Positions 44,037 through 52,980 of a stretch of DNA of 64,000 bases are shown here, piece after piece (position 1 is the first letter of the stretch; every line of letters starts with the position of its first letter). Location: the NCBI RefSeq assembly GCF_025628895.1, contig NZ_JAOTJC010000013.1, positions 76,161 to 140,160 of the forward strand, read 5' to 3'. Made by a program: the position numbers and the translations under genes. This DNA is from Alteromonas salexigens. Lineage in GTDB: Bacteria; Pseudomonadota; Gammaproteobacteria; Enterobacterales; Alteromonadaceae. A model generated the notes under the pieces. That model was not told the origin of the DNA and ran no database searches. It was given only the letters and a program-made list of their open reading frames with translations.

Positions 44037-44771
44037 ATGACTGAAATGAGCTGTAACTCAATAATCAATATATGTGCAAAAGTCAGAGGAGATGAATTCT
44101 CATTGCCCTCCTTTTTCACGCCGATGCTACGCCGAGCTTCAAAAGATAATGATTTTTCCGAGTTGAATGCCAGCATCGAACATTACTCTTTAAACAGTAA
44201 AGTTTTAGGTGTATTGATCAACGATACCATTGATCATGGCTGCTACCGCACTCTTCGCTATGTAGTAAATGAGTGCTGCAAAAGCCCGATTTCAGAAGGA
44301 GTGTGGTTATCGTCAATCTCATCTCTGATCCTTAACAAGGAGCTACGTGCTCTAAAATTCTGTTTACAGTACTTTAAGCCTGAGAATTATGATGATGATG
44401 TCGTACAGGCTGAGCTAGAAATGGCGTTTTATAATTTTTATTGTCAGGAAACCAATAGCTTTTTACCTTCGGATATCGATAAATCTGTCGTCAGAGCCGT
44501 ACTGCCACACTTTCCTAATCCCCTCTATGATCACCTGATTGATGCATTAGAAAGTATATGTGGCTATGATCTAATCGTTTACCTTCCCGCGTTCACTCAA
44601 TTACCAGAGCATTTATTGCGCTCTTTTCTTACATATAAAAATGTAAGTCCGACAACATACTTGAATACACTGCCTATAGGTCACCCTCACGCATCACTTG
44701 CGTTGAAAATCTTCTTAGACAGCTTTCAGTCGAAAACGAGTGGCGATAACAAACTGTTCTGCACTAAATAG
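44037..44771 (+). CDS. Unknown helical protein
   Basis: 244 residues, helical, with Cys residues scattered (GCYRTLRYVVNECC) and ankyrin-like spacing (LRALKFCLQYF). No family recognised and no membrane segment. It is divergent from the sigma54 activator and convergent with the nuclease-like gene; the 3' ends overlap by 46 bases. Confidence 0.6.
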   Translation: MTEMSCNSIINICAKVRGDEFSLPSFFTPMLRRASKDNDFSELNASIEHYSLNSKVLGVLINDTIDHGCYRTLRYVVNECCKSPISEGVWLSSISSLILNKELRALKFCLQYFKPENYDDDVVQAELEMAFYNFYCQETNSFLPSDIDKSVVRAVLPHFPNPLYDHLIDALESICGYDLIVYLPAFTQLPEHLLRSFLTYKNVSPTTYLNTLPIGHPHASLALKIFLDSFQSKTSGDNKLFCTK

Positions 44772-46354
44772 CTGGCTCTTTGCTTTTTATCAATAGGAAT
44801 ATACCGCTGACTAGTGAGATCCAAGCCTTGTCGTTCAGATTCAGCTAAAACCTCACTTAACGTTAATTGATCAGGCCTTAGATAGATGACGATATTCTTA
44901 TTCTGTTCATGATATTCAAATTTCAAACGATCATTTTCAACTTGAGCAATGAATGACTCAGTATTTTCGGAGTTGCTATGAAAATGATGCTGAGAATCGC
45001 AATGCTGTGCACCTTGTATCTCAAAAAAGACGTCTAATAAACGAAAATGTATAAGCAAGTCAGCTCGAAGTGACCACTTTTTACTACGCCCCTTAGATAA
45101 CGGTATCTCCAGTGCGCTAGCTAATGGATTTTTGTTATGGTCAAAACGCGAAGACAATATTGCATAAAGTCTTTTGCCACATTCGTCATAAACACGTGAA
45201 CAGCTTACGATCGAGTCTTTCAATTCTGGATACGCTGTTATCAAAACTTGCGTGATGGTTAGACCCGGCATAGATGCCAGATAAGAAAGTTTGTAACGAT
45301 TAAAGTCACTCTGCCCCAATAAAGATAACTTTTGAATTTTTGACAGCGGTGAATTTTTACCGAAAACTTGTTCGGTAAGCCAGTCAATAGCTTCTCTTGC
45401 TTTTTTACATTGGAGCTCGCCACACTCATCTCGCCAGTAAAAGTTCGGTACCCCTCCTATGAACTGAAAAACCTTGAAATTTTGTTCTGGGAATAACTCA
45501 ATACATAGTTGAGCAAAAGGAGTATTACGATTTCTAGAGCACGCGGAAGAGATAGATCCATTATTTAATTGGGCATCTAATTGCTTCAATGAAAGCTCAG
45601 GGAGAGCTGTGATTGGCTTTCCCATATTTTGCAATGCAGCAACAATTCTCTCTCGAATAAACTCAGGAGAGTCCCATGCATTATTAGGTGCAACGTGTGT
45701 CTCAAATTCTTTTTCACCAAAGTAAAGACACATTTTGGATACACTGTTACCAAACTTGTCCATCAGCTTCACCCCGAACCAATCTTTCCTTAATGAATCA
45801 GTATTCGGCCACTTGTTATCAATACCAAGTCTGATCTTCATTTTTGTAAACAGATCAAGTGCAACTTCTGGTTGTTTTTCAAAAAAATTATTCGGTAAGG
45901 AACTAACCCGCTCGTAATTAATTTCTCCAAGAATTGAGGATTTAAGTTCTGTTGTATGTAGGATTGCACTGGGCAACAGAGTTTTTATTACTGGATCATT
46001 CCGCAGCTGCGATTGAGTTAGCTGTTCAATTGAGCATTCATTTACTTCTGCGCATTGAAACAATAACTGTGCTGCTCGCCCACAGCTCAGAAGAAACGAT
46101 TTTCTTGTTCGCGGTGACAAACAGTGCACAACCTCTTCATTAATGCCCAACGCCAAAAACGCTTTAGAATAATTGTCACTCTTCGACTCAGCAAGCCTGC
46201 GTATCTGGTGTCGACTCAACCCAAATTTACTAGCCAGTTGCTTCAAATCCGGTAAATTGAAATTTGCTTTTATGTGGTGAATTACATCGAAAAAGCTACA
46301 GTCTCTGAGATCTGCAATTGTTGATACTGTTTGGAGCTTGGTAAATACAGCCAT
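44726..46354 (-). CDS. HTH protein with C-terminal homing/Vsr-like nuclease domain
   Basis: 542 residues. An early helix-turn-helix (LKQLASKFGLSRHQIRRLAE, ~38-57) and a long helical middle precede a nuclease-like end: the Asp in LRADLLIHF, FEIQGAQH (Glu 445, Gln 447, His 451) and NDRLKFEYHEQNKNIVIYL (Asp 475, Lys 478) match the EYDGEQH...DKIKxxYC pattern of Vsr-like and phage-type homing endonucleases. Location at the right end beside the tRNA fits a mobile-element gene or a defence nuclease. Substrate unknown. Confidence 0.65.
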   Translation of the reverse strand: MAVFTKLQTVSTIADLRDCSFFDVIHHIKANFNLPDLKQLASKFGLSRHQIRRLAESKSDNYSKAFLALGINEEVVHCLSPRTRKSFLLSCGRAAQLLFQCAEVNECSIEQLTQSQLRNDPVIKTLLPSAILHTTELKSSILGEINYERVSSLPNNFFEKQPEVALDLFTKMKIRLGIDNKWPNTDSLRKDWFGVKLMDKFGNSVSKMCLYFGEKEFETHVAPNNAWDSPEFIRERIVAALQNMGKPITALPELSLKQLDAQLNNGSISSACSRNRNTPFAQLCIELFPEQNFKVFQFIGGVPNFYWRDECGELQCKKAREAIDWLTEQVFGKNSPLSKIQKLSLLGQSDFNRYKLSYLASMPGLTITQVLITAYPELKDSIVSCSRVYDECGKRLYAILSSRFDHNKNPLASALEIPLSKGRSKKWSLRADLLIHFRLLDVFFEIQGAQHCDSQHHFHSNSENTESFIAQVENDRLKFEYHEQNKNIVIYLRPDQLTLSEVLAESERQGLDLTSQRYIPIDKKQRASYLVQNSLLSPLVFD

Positions 46355-46661
46355 TGTCTAGTTCCGTAATTCTTTCAACGAAGTACGGACTACGAAGACA
46401 AATCAAGTGCCTCTCATACTTTTTGTGCGTGATAAGCTCAGTATAGCTGGAGATCCAAAAAGCTATTACGAGACACCGAGTTTATCCAATCCTCACCGTA
46501 TTTATTTCTACATATACACTAGCTTGACTTTGAGGCAATACAGTTTAAAACTTGTTAGTACACACGGTGAGTACACAAATTTGATATGGTAATGAGCTGT
46601 TATTGCGAGCCAACAAGTTTCAGTTGTAACGTATTGAATTTTAGAGCTTTTGAGGTAAGGA
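46355..46661. other. Gap between the nuclease-like gene and tRNA-Pro
   Basis: AT-rich; no gene seen. It must hold the promoter of the minus-strand nuclease-like gene and the transcription end of the tRNA gene. Confidence 0.4.
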
Positions 46662-46711
46662 ATTGGTCGGTGTGAGAGGATTTGAACCTCCGACCCCTGA
46701 CACCCCATGAC
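46662..46711. repeat. attR: 50-bp direct repeat within tRNA-Pro
   Basis: Identical to 19165-19214. It includes the 3' half of the intact tRNA and two bases beyond its CCA end, so integration kept the tRNA functional. It ends the island. Confidence 0.93.
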
Positions 46712-46740
46712 AGTGCGCTACCAGGCTGCGCTACACACCG
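46664..46740 (-). tRNA. tRNA-Pro (anticodon GGG)
   Basis: 77 bases on the minus strand with encoded CCA. The acceptor CGGTGTG/CACACCG pairs fully, the T-loop reads GGTTCAAATCC and the loop ATGGGGT gives anticodon GGG. Near-identical in arrangement to E. coli tRNA-Pro(GGG). It is the integration site of the island. Confidence 0.96.
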
Positions 46741-46876
46741 ACCGAAAGAGCGGACAAGTGTACTCATTTTTTCCGTTAATGCAACGCGAAACACGTAAAA
46801 AACTGCGCCGTCGAATCTGTTTGTCTGAATAATCATCAAGTGCATGGAAATTGGCAGTTGGCAGCCTTTCTAAAGG

Positions 46877-46984
46877 CTAGCTCAGAGTACAGTTGTGCTT
46901 CTGTGTGTTACCGATAAGCTTGAAAATACAGAACATGATGCCGTAAGTAACACAAAGAACTATACCGCCCGCTTTACAGCTCAT
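46877..46984 (-). CDS. Possible small hydrophobic protein (35 aa)
   Basis: The internal ATG at 46984 has GGGGG nine bases before it and opens a 35-codon frame, MSCKAGGIVLCVTYGIMFCI, with one membrane-spanning segment and four Cys. It is divergent from a second small membrane-protein gene. Support is only from the ribosome-binding site and hydrophobicity. Confidence 0.3.
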   Translation of the reverse strand: MSCKAGGIVLCVTYGIMFCIFKLIGNTQKHNCTLS

Positions 46985-47039
46985 GGCTTTATCCCCCTTG
47001 TGCGTAGGGACACATCGAACCCCACATGGAATCGACGAC

Positions 47040-47255
47040 ATGACATCATTTAAAATCTTGGTCTTGCTAAGTGGTTTTCTTATCAGCGTTGGGTTAGGCG
47101 GTCTGCTGATGTACGCAACCGCTTTGTACCTGCCTGAACTCAACGTTTGGCAAGAGCTGCTGTGCTATACGGCCATCGGTGCTGGCGTAGGCGCTGGCGC
47201 GTACCGATTATGCATTAAGCCCGCGCTGAGCCAGGACAGCGCGCAAACAGAATAG
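47040..47255 (+). CDS. Small two-TM membrane protein
   Basis: 71 residues from ATG 47040, with two hydrophobic segments (6-27 LVLLSGFLISVGLGGLLMY and 40-55 LCYTAIGAGVGAGAY). Start chosen because the longer frame before it overlaps the divergent small gene. No family recognised. Confidence 0.5.
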   Translation: MTSFKILVLLSGFLISVGLGGLLMYATALYLPELNVWQELLCYTAIGAGVGAGAYRLCIKPALSQDSAQTE

Positions 47256-47289
47256 CCCACCGGCTAGGGGGCTGCCGCCACAATCAGCT

Positions 47290-47874
47290 TTATGAATCTG
47301 AGCTTATGCGGCTTGCCACAGCGCCGTCCTGCCCTCGGTACTTGGCATCCAGCCGGACACTGTAAGGTTTTTCAGCAGGGCGCGATAACAGCTCAAAACT
47401 TAGCGCCCCTATTTTCATAAGCGGCTTTAACGCCAGCGGCAGTTTACCGCTGTTAAAAAACTCGAGCACAATATTGCCAGACCAGCCCGGATCAATACGG
47501 TGAGCGGTTACATGCACCATCAGGCCCAGCCGGGCTAACGATGAACGACCGTCAAGCCAGCCTACAATATTGTCAGGTAGCGTGACCGATTCATGGGTGA
47601 TCGCCAGCGCCAGTTCGCCGGGATGTAAGAAAAACGACTTATCTTCCGGTAACACAATTTCATCGCTCATTACGGTTTCCAGTGCCTGTTGCACTTGTGC
47701 TTTCGGGCCGCTCAAATCGATATAAGGGGCCTGGTGATCTTCGAACACCCGAAACTTATTACCCAGGCGAATATCCACGGTCACCCCGCTTATCTGGTCG
47801 TAGCTGGGCGTGGGCGAAATGCCTATTTTCCCTTCCTGTAAATACTCGTATATATCGCGATCACTTAAGCGCAT
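47290..47874 (-). CDS. dcd: dCTP deaminase
   Basis: 194 residues, one more than E. coli Dcd. Signatures: MRLSDRDI start, [27 protein letters not shown] with catalytic Ser/Arg, [17 protein letters not shown] with the catalytic Glu. It converts dCTP to dUTP, the main source for dTMP. ATG 47874 is preceded by AGGA. It lies 65 bases downstream of mrp; the dcd-mrp-metG arrangement is conserved in gammaproteobacteria. Confidence 0.96.
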   Translation of the reverse strand: MRLSDRDIYEYLQEGKIGISPTPSYDQISGVTVDIRLGNKFRVFEDHQAPYIDLSGPKAQVQQALETVMSDEIVLPEDKSFFLHPGELALAITHESVTLPDNIVGWLDGRSSLARLGLMVHVTAHRIDPGWSGNIVLEFFNSGKLPLALKPLMKIGALSFELLSRPAEKPYSVRLDAKYRGQDGAVASRISSDS

Positions 47875-47939
47875 ATGTTGTCCTGAAACGTAAAAGTCCA
47901 CGGTGAGCAGACACAATAAAACCGAAACCTGGCGCTATA

Positions 47940-49025
47940 CTACACCGGCTTGAAGCTAATAGGGTCACCTTTCACGTGTTGTTCATTTTCGGTGGCCGGT
48001 TGGCTTAATGCCAGCTGCATAGAAAGCGCTCGCGCGGCCTCACAAAATGTATTGGTTAACGGGTCATCCGGTTGTGCAGACACCAACGGTTCGCCACTAT
48101 CGGCATAAGCACGCAATCGGGTTGCCAGCGGTAGCGCGGCTAACAGTGGCAGGCCATACCGGTCCGCCAGCGCCTCCCCGCCCGCTTCACTGAAAATTGT
48201 GTCTTTATGACCGCAGGCCGTGCATTCGTAATAGCTCATATTTTCGATTAACCCCAATACCGGCACGTTCACCTTATTGAACATAGTGATGCCTTTCTGG
48301 GCGTCGGCCACCGCCAGATCCTGCGGCGTAGTCACCACCACCGCGCCGCAAAGCGGCACCTGCTGAGCCATGGTCAGCTGAATATCACCGGTACCGGGGG
48401 GCATATCGACGATCAGGTAATCGAGTACCGGCCACAGCGTTTCGTCCAGCAGCTGTTTGAGGGCGCGACTGGCCATAGGCCCACGCCACACAGCCGCGTC
48501 TTCCTGTGGCACCAGATAACCAATAGAGTTGGCCACAATGCCATAGGCCTCCAGCGGCTGCATATGCTTATTATCGCTACTGGAAGGAGACGCATCCGGG
48601 TTACCCAGCATAATCGGTATTGAAGGCCCGTAAATATCCGCATCCAAAATGCCTACCCGGGCGCCCTCCTGGCGGAGCGCCAATGCCAGGTTCACGGCAG
48701 TAGTAGACTTACCTACCCCGCCCTTACCCGACGCTACAGCAATAATATTTTTAATATTGCGGATGGGCGGTTGCTTAGTATGGGCACTTTGAATGTGCTG
48801 GGTCACCGTAACGTCTACCCGGTGCCCACTCGCCTGTAAGGCATCTTCTACATAATGGGCAATGGTGAGGTGCTGACTGGTGGCACAGAAAGGCAGTGTG
48901 ATAGCTAAACTGTCTTTTTCCAGCTTACACCAGCGCTCGGTTTCGTTAGGCTCCAGGCTGAAATAATCGGCCAGTGCCTGACTTGCTGCCTGCGTGATTT
49001 TGTCACCCTTACGGGAAAAAAACAT
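47940..49025 (-). CDS. apbC: Mrp/ApbC iron-sulfur cluster carrier ATPase
   Basis: 361 residues. A short DUF59-like N-terminal domain, then the P-loop: deviant Walker A AVASGKGGVGKST (96-108), LIVDMPPGTGDIQL, and CTACG, the C-x-x-C pair that holds an Fe-S cluster between subunits. It delivers Fe-S clusters to apoproteins. It is divergent from metG with 110 bases between, as in E. coli. Confidence 0.95.
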   Translation of the reverse strand: MFFSRKGDKITQAASQALADYFSLEPNETERWCKLEKDSLAITLPFCATSQHLTIAHYVEDALQASGHRVDVTVTQHIQSAHTKQPPIRNIKNIIAVASGKGGVGKSTTAVNLALALRQEGARVGILDADIYGPSIPIMLGNPDASPSSSDNKHMQPLEAYGIVANSIGYLVPQEDAAVWRGPMASRALKQLLDETLWPVLDYLIVDMPPGTGDIQLTMAQQVPLCGAVVVTTPQDLAVADAQKGITMFNKVNVPVLGLIENMSYYECTACGHKDTIFSEAGGEALADRYGLPLLAALPLATRLRAYADSGEPLVSAQPDDPLTNTFCEAARALSMQLALSQPATENEQHVKGDPISFKPV

Positions 49026-49135
49026 AAATTGCCCTTATTTGCGACTTCATGTTGAATTACGTAATGCAAAAATAGCGGTTTTCCGCTAGTATTTGCTCCC
49101 ATTTTTCAACGCGAAGATTTAAGTTAACCGTCATT

Positions 49136-51199
49136 ATGTCAGAAAACACTTTGTCCACCGCAGCGACAGGCGAAACTAACCAGCGCCGTATTCTGGTAAC
49201 CAGTGCGTTACCTTACGCGAACGGCTCTATTCACCTGGGTCATTTGCTTGAACACATCCAAACCGATATTTGGACGCGCTTCCAGCGTCTGCGCGGCAAC
49301 GAGTGCTACAGTGTCTGTGCTGACGATGCCCACGGTACGCCGGTTATGCTCAAAGCTCAGGAGCTGGGCATAACACCAGAAGAAATGGTGGCCAGAACCC
49401 GTGCCGAACACCATCAGGACCTGCTGGACTTTCATGTTGAGTATGACAACTATTATGTGACCCACTCGCCTGAAAACAAGGCTATTTGCGAAGAGATTTA
49501 TCATCGTCTGGATGATGCCGGGTATATTTCCAAGCGCGTCATTAATCAATTATACGATCCGCAGAAGGAAATGTTCCTGCCTGATCGCTTTGTGAAAGGC
49601 ACCTGTCCGAGCTGTGGCGCAGAAGATCAGAACGGCGACAGCTGTGATGTGTGCGGCGCAACCTACAGCCCTACTGAAGTAAAAGAACCGCGCAGCGTGG
49701 TATCAGGAGCAACCCCAGTACTGAAAGAGTCAGAGCACTTCTTTTTCGACCTGCCCCAGTTTGAAGGCATGCTGAAAGACTGGATCCGTTCAGGCGCACT
49801 GCAAGAGGAAATGGCCAACAAGCTGCAGGAATGGTTTGAAGAAGGGCTTCAGCAGTGGGACATCAGTCGCGATGCGCCCTACTTCGGCTTTGAAATTCCC
49901 GGTGCGCCCAACAAATTCTTTTATGTATGGGTAGACGCCCCGGTTGGCTATATGGCCAGCTTTAAAAACTATTGCGACCAGCACAACGTGGACTTCGACA
50001 GCTTCTGGAAAGCGGATTCAGATGCTGAGCTTTATCACTTTATTGGTAAAGACATCACTTACTTCCACTGTCTGTTCTGGCCCGCCATGCTCGAAGGTGC
50101 CGGCTACCGCAAGCCCACCGGAGTGAACATTCATGGTTTTGTTACCGTAAATGGCGCCAAAATGTCGAAGTCGCGGGGCACCTTTATTAAAGGCCGTACT
50201 TATCTGGATCACCTGAACCCTGAGTACCTGCGGTATTACTTCGCCTCAAAACTTGGGGACGGAGTTACCGATATTGACCTGAATTTCACTGACTTCGCGC
50301 AGAAAGTAAATTCAGATTTGGTGGGCAAAGTAGTCAATATCGCCAGTCGCTGTGCGGGTTTCATTACCAAACGTTTTGACGGTAAGTTATCTGACAATAT
50401 CCTCGAGCCAGCCCTGCTCAAGGAGTTCCAGGATGCCTCTGACAGCATTGCCAACCTTTATGAGCGCCGCCGTTACCACCAGGCTATTCGCGAAATCATG
50501 ACGCTGGCAGATAAAGCGAACCAGTTCATTGATGCCAATGCGCCCTGGGTGACTATCAAAGAAGAAGGCAAAGAAGCCTTTACCCATGATGTATGCTCAA
50601 TGGGTATTAACATGTTCCGCATGTTAGTGGTGTATCTGAAGCCGGTACTGCCCATTCTGGCCGATAAAGCCGAAGCCTTTTTGAACGACAGTCTGACCTG
50701 GTCGTCCACGCAGTCTGCGCTTACCGGCCACGCAATCAATAAATTTAAGCCCATGATGCAACGGGTCGAAATGGAGAAAATAGACGCTATGGTAGACGCA
50801 TCTAAAGAAAGCCTGGCAGCGGCTGAGCCTGCTATCAACCCAGACAGTCCGCTGGCGAAAGATCCTATCAGTGAAGAGATCACCTTTGATGACTTCGCTA
50901 AGGTAGACTTACGTATTGCCCGCATCGCGAAAGCGGAACATGTAGACGGTGCCGACAAACTATTGCGCCTGGAGCTGGACTTAGGCGGTGAAACCCGTCA
51001 GGTCTTCGCCGGTATCAAGTCAGCCTATGCGCCAGAAGCGCTGGAAGGCAAGCATACGGTAATGGTAGCCAACCTGGCCCCGCGTAAAATGCGCTTTGGG
51101 TTATCTGAGGGTATGGTACTGGCCGCCGGCCCTGGTGGTGAAGACTTGTATATTATGGAGCCGCACGAAGGCGCCAAGCCTGGCATGCGGGTAAAATAA
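49136..51199 (+). CDS. metG: Methionyl-tRNA synthetase
   Basis: 687 residues: HIGH-like HLGH (33-36), the zinc-binding C-x-x-C pairs in [18 protein letters not shown] (~155-175), KMSKS (~342-346), anticodon-binding helical domain and a C-terminal EMAP-II-like tRNA-binding domain (from ~585, [14 protein letters not shown]). Typical of E. coli MetG (677 residues), slightly longer. The dimerising C-terminal domain is intact. Confidence 0.97.
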   Translation: MSENTLSTAATGETNQRRILVTSALPYANGSIHLGHLLEHIQTDIWTRFQRLRGNECYSVCADDAHGTPVMLKAQELGITPEEMVARTRAEHHQDLLDFHVEYDNYYVTHSPENKAICEEIYHRLDDAGYISKRVINQLYDPQKEMFLPDRFVKGTCPSCGAEDQNGDSCDVCGATYSPTEVKEPRSVVSGATPVLKESEHFFFDLPQFEGMLKDWIRSGALQEEMANKLQEWFEEGLQQWDISRDAPYFGFEIPGAPNKFFYVWVDAPVGYMASFKNYCDQHNVDFDSFWKADSDAELYHFIGKDITYFHCLFWPAMLEGAGYRKPTGVNIHGFVTVNGAKMSKSRGTFIKGRTYLDHLNPEYLRYYFASKLGDGVTDIDLNFTDFAQKVNSDLVGKVVNIASRCAGFITKRFDGKLSDNILEPALLKEFQDASDSIANLYERRRYHQAIREIMTLADKANQFIDANAPWVTIKEEGKEAFTHDVCSMGINMFRMLVVYLKPVLPILADKAEAFLNDSLTWSSTQSALTGHAINKFKPMMQRVEMEKIDAMVDASKESLAAAEPAINPDSPLAKDPISEEITFDDFAKVDLRIARIAKAEHVDGADKLLRLELDLGGETRQVFAGIKSAYAPEALEGKHTVMVANLAPRKMRFGLSEGMVLAAGPGGEDLYIMEPHEGAKPGMRVK

Positions 51200-51223
51200 T
51201 CGCTGCGTGTGCAGTAGAATATA

Positions 51224-51250
51224 AAAATAGCGCCTTAAGGCGCTATTTTT
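51224..51250. terminator. Bidirectional terminator
   Basis: A perfect palindrome with TAGCGCC/GGCGCTA around TTAA, A-run before and T-run after, so it can stop both metG and the convergent methyltransferase gene. Confidence 0.92.
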
Positions 51251-51265
51251 TTACCTGTAGTTCGG

Positions 51266-52096
51266 TTAACCGTGTTCGTGCCCATCATCTGAGGTCATAC
51301 GATTGCTACCCTGCATGCTGGCGCCCACCGGCGCAAACTGCGGTTTCAGTTTTTTCACTTTGGGTTTGATAGCCGTCATGGGCATCACCCGCTTGCGCGC
51401 CAGAATGACGTACACTGAACTGCACCAGGGCAGATAGCGCGTCAGCCAGGCCTGCAATTTAGGCTTGTCGCGAAAGGTATAATTTAAAAAAAGCATAGAA
51501 AACAACACGTGTCGCTGCTCGACAATTTCAAAGCCCAGCAACTGCAACCAGTCCTTGATTCGTCCACTGGTAAAAAACCGCGCATCGTGGAGTACGTTGC
51601 CCCGTTTAAGTGGCAGATATTTACCCAGCCAGGTCAGGCTGAAAGGGTTAAAGCCGCTGATAATCACATAACCACTTTGGGTAATTGCCCTATCCACCTC
51701 CCTTAAAATCTGGTGAGGATCCTGCGCAAAATCCAGCTCATGAGCCAGTAAAAAGCCGTCAATGCTGTTTTCGGTAAAGGGCAACGCGTGGGAGCGGCCA
51801 AGCAACGAGGAGTTCTCCCCCGGTGTGGGCGTCAGATTGATGTGATGACGGATAGAGCAGGATGGGAGCGCCAGCTGCGTACTAAGATGCCCCAGCCGCA
51901 CAAAGTGATAGCCAAATATACGCTGCGTAAGTTCGTCACATACGTCCTCGATGGCGCTTTTTACCAGCCTGGAGGCCGGTAGCGCGTCCCAGTTTTGTGG
52001 GTAACGCGGCTGTTTATTCAGAAATGCGGATCTCATGAAGATGCTGTCTGATCCATTTAGTTGCCCTGCCGCTAACAAGTTTTTATAGTATCCCAT
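51266..52096 (-). CDS. YafS-like SAM-dependent methyltransferase
   Basis: 276 residues. The class I methyltransferase fold is visible from the middle (HALPFTENSIDGFLLAHELDF; PHQILREVDRAITQSGYVIISGFNP), though the first Gly-rich motif is weak (HHINLTPTPGENSSLLG). Position next to and divergent from gloB, with mltD beyond, matches E. coli yafS-gloB-mltD. ATG 52096 is chosen because it leaves 27 bases to gloB; a longer frame would overlap gloB. Substrate unknown. Confidence 0.8.
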   Translation of the reverse strand: MGYYKNLLAAGQLNGSDSIFMRSAFLNKQPRYPQNWDALPASRLVKSAIEDVCDELTQRIFGYHFVRLGHLSTQLALPSCSIRHHINLTPTPGENSSLLGRSHALPFTENSIDGFLLAHELDFAQDPHQILREVDRAITQSGYVIISGFNPFSLTWLGKYLPLKRGNVLHDARFFTSGRIKDWLQLLGFEIVEQRHVLFSMLFLNYTFRDKPKLQAWLTRYLPWCSSVYVILARKRVMPMTAIKPKVKKLKPQFAPVGASMQGSNRMTSDDGHEHG

Positions 52097-52123
52097 TACA
52101 CCCTTTTCACAAGCAGGTGCGCA

Positions 52124-52915
52124 ATGACCAATCACACTATGCCACAGGATCTGACGATTTACCCTATTCCTGCCTTCACCGACAATTATATTTGGTGTCT
52201 GCACGATGGGACGAACGCCGTCGTCGTCGACCCGGGCGATGCTCAGCCGGTAATGGCGTATCTAAACGAGCACAGTCTGACGCTGTCGGCGATATTAATT
52301 ACCCATCACCATCACGACCATACCGGCGGTATTGCGCGGCTGGTGACAGCGAACCCCAGCGTGCCGGTGATCGGCCCCCGGGGCAATCATATCCGAGGGA
52401 TCACCAAAAGCGTGGCGCAGGGTGACACAGTACATCTGCCGGTATTATCACTGACGTTTTCTGTCATCGAAACGCCTGGCCACACCCTTGATCACATTGC
52501 GTTTTACGGCCACGGTGCGCTGTTTTGTGGCGATACACTGTTCGCCGCGGGCTGCGGACGGCTGTTCGAGGGCGCGCCGGAACAGATGTTGCACTCGCTG
52601 AACAAATTAAAGCGGTTGCCGGAAGACACAAAGGTGTACTGTACTCATGAATATACCCAGGCAAATGTGGCATTTGCCAAAGCGGTCGATACGGACAACC
52701 CACAACTACAGGCTTACTCTGACTGGGTAGATACTCAGCGTGAGCAAGCGTTACCCACGCTCCCCAGCACCATAAAAACTCAGCTGGATGTGAACCCGTT
52801 TTTACGTAGTCACCGTGATGACATTCAGGCATCACTGGCGCGTCACTGGGGGGAAACACCAGCAAATGACATTGCAGCCTTTGCCGCGGTCAGGCGCTGG
52901 AAAGATGAGTTTTGA
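52124..52915 (+). CDS. gloB: Hydroxyacylglutathione hydrolase (glyoxalase II)
   Basis: 263 residues, metallo-beta-lactamase fold: THHHHDHTGG (first zinc site), GHTLDHIAFY, FCGDTLFAAGCGR and the C-terminal glutathione-binding NPFLR. It hydrolyses S-lactoylglutathione to lactate, completing methylglyoxal detoxification. Its stop overlaps the longest mltD frame by 4 bases. Confidence 0.95.
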   Translation: MTNHTMPQDLTIYPIPAFTDNYIWCLHDGTNAVVVDPGDAQPVMAYLNEHSLTLSAILITHHHHDHTGGIARLVTANPSVPVIGPRGNHIRGITKSVAQGDTVHLPVLSLTFSVIETPGHTLDHIAFYGHGALFCGDTLFAAGCGRLFEGAPEQMLHSLNKLKRLPEDTKVYCTHEYTQANVAFAKAVDTDNPQLQAYSDWVDTQREQALPTLPSTIKTQLDVNPFLRSHRDDIQASLARHWGETPANDIAAFAAVRRWKDEF

Positions 52916-52980
52916 TGCAAAACAGGCGATTAATCCGTACAATGCGGGGTTTGCGATTCACAAAACGAGGTGTCTTCATA

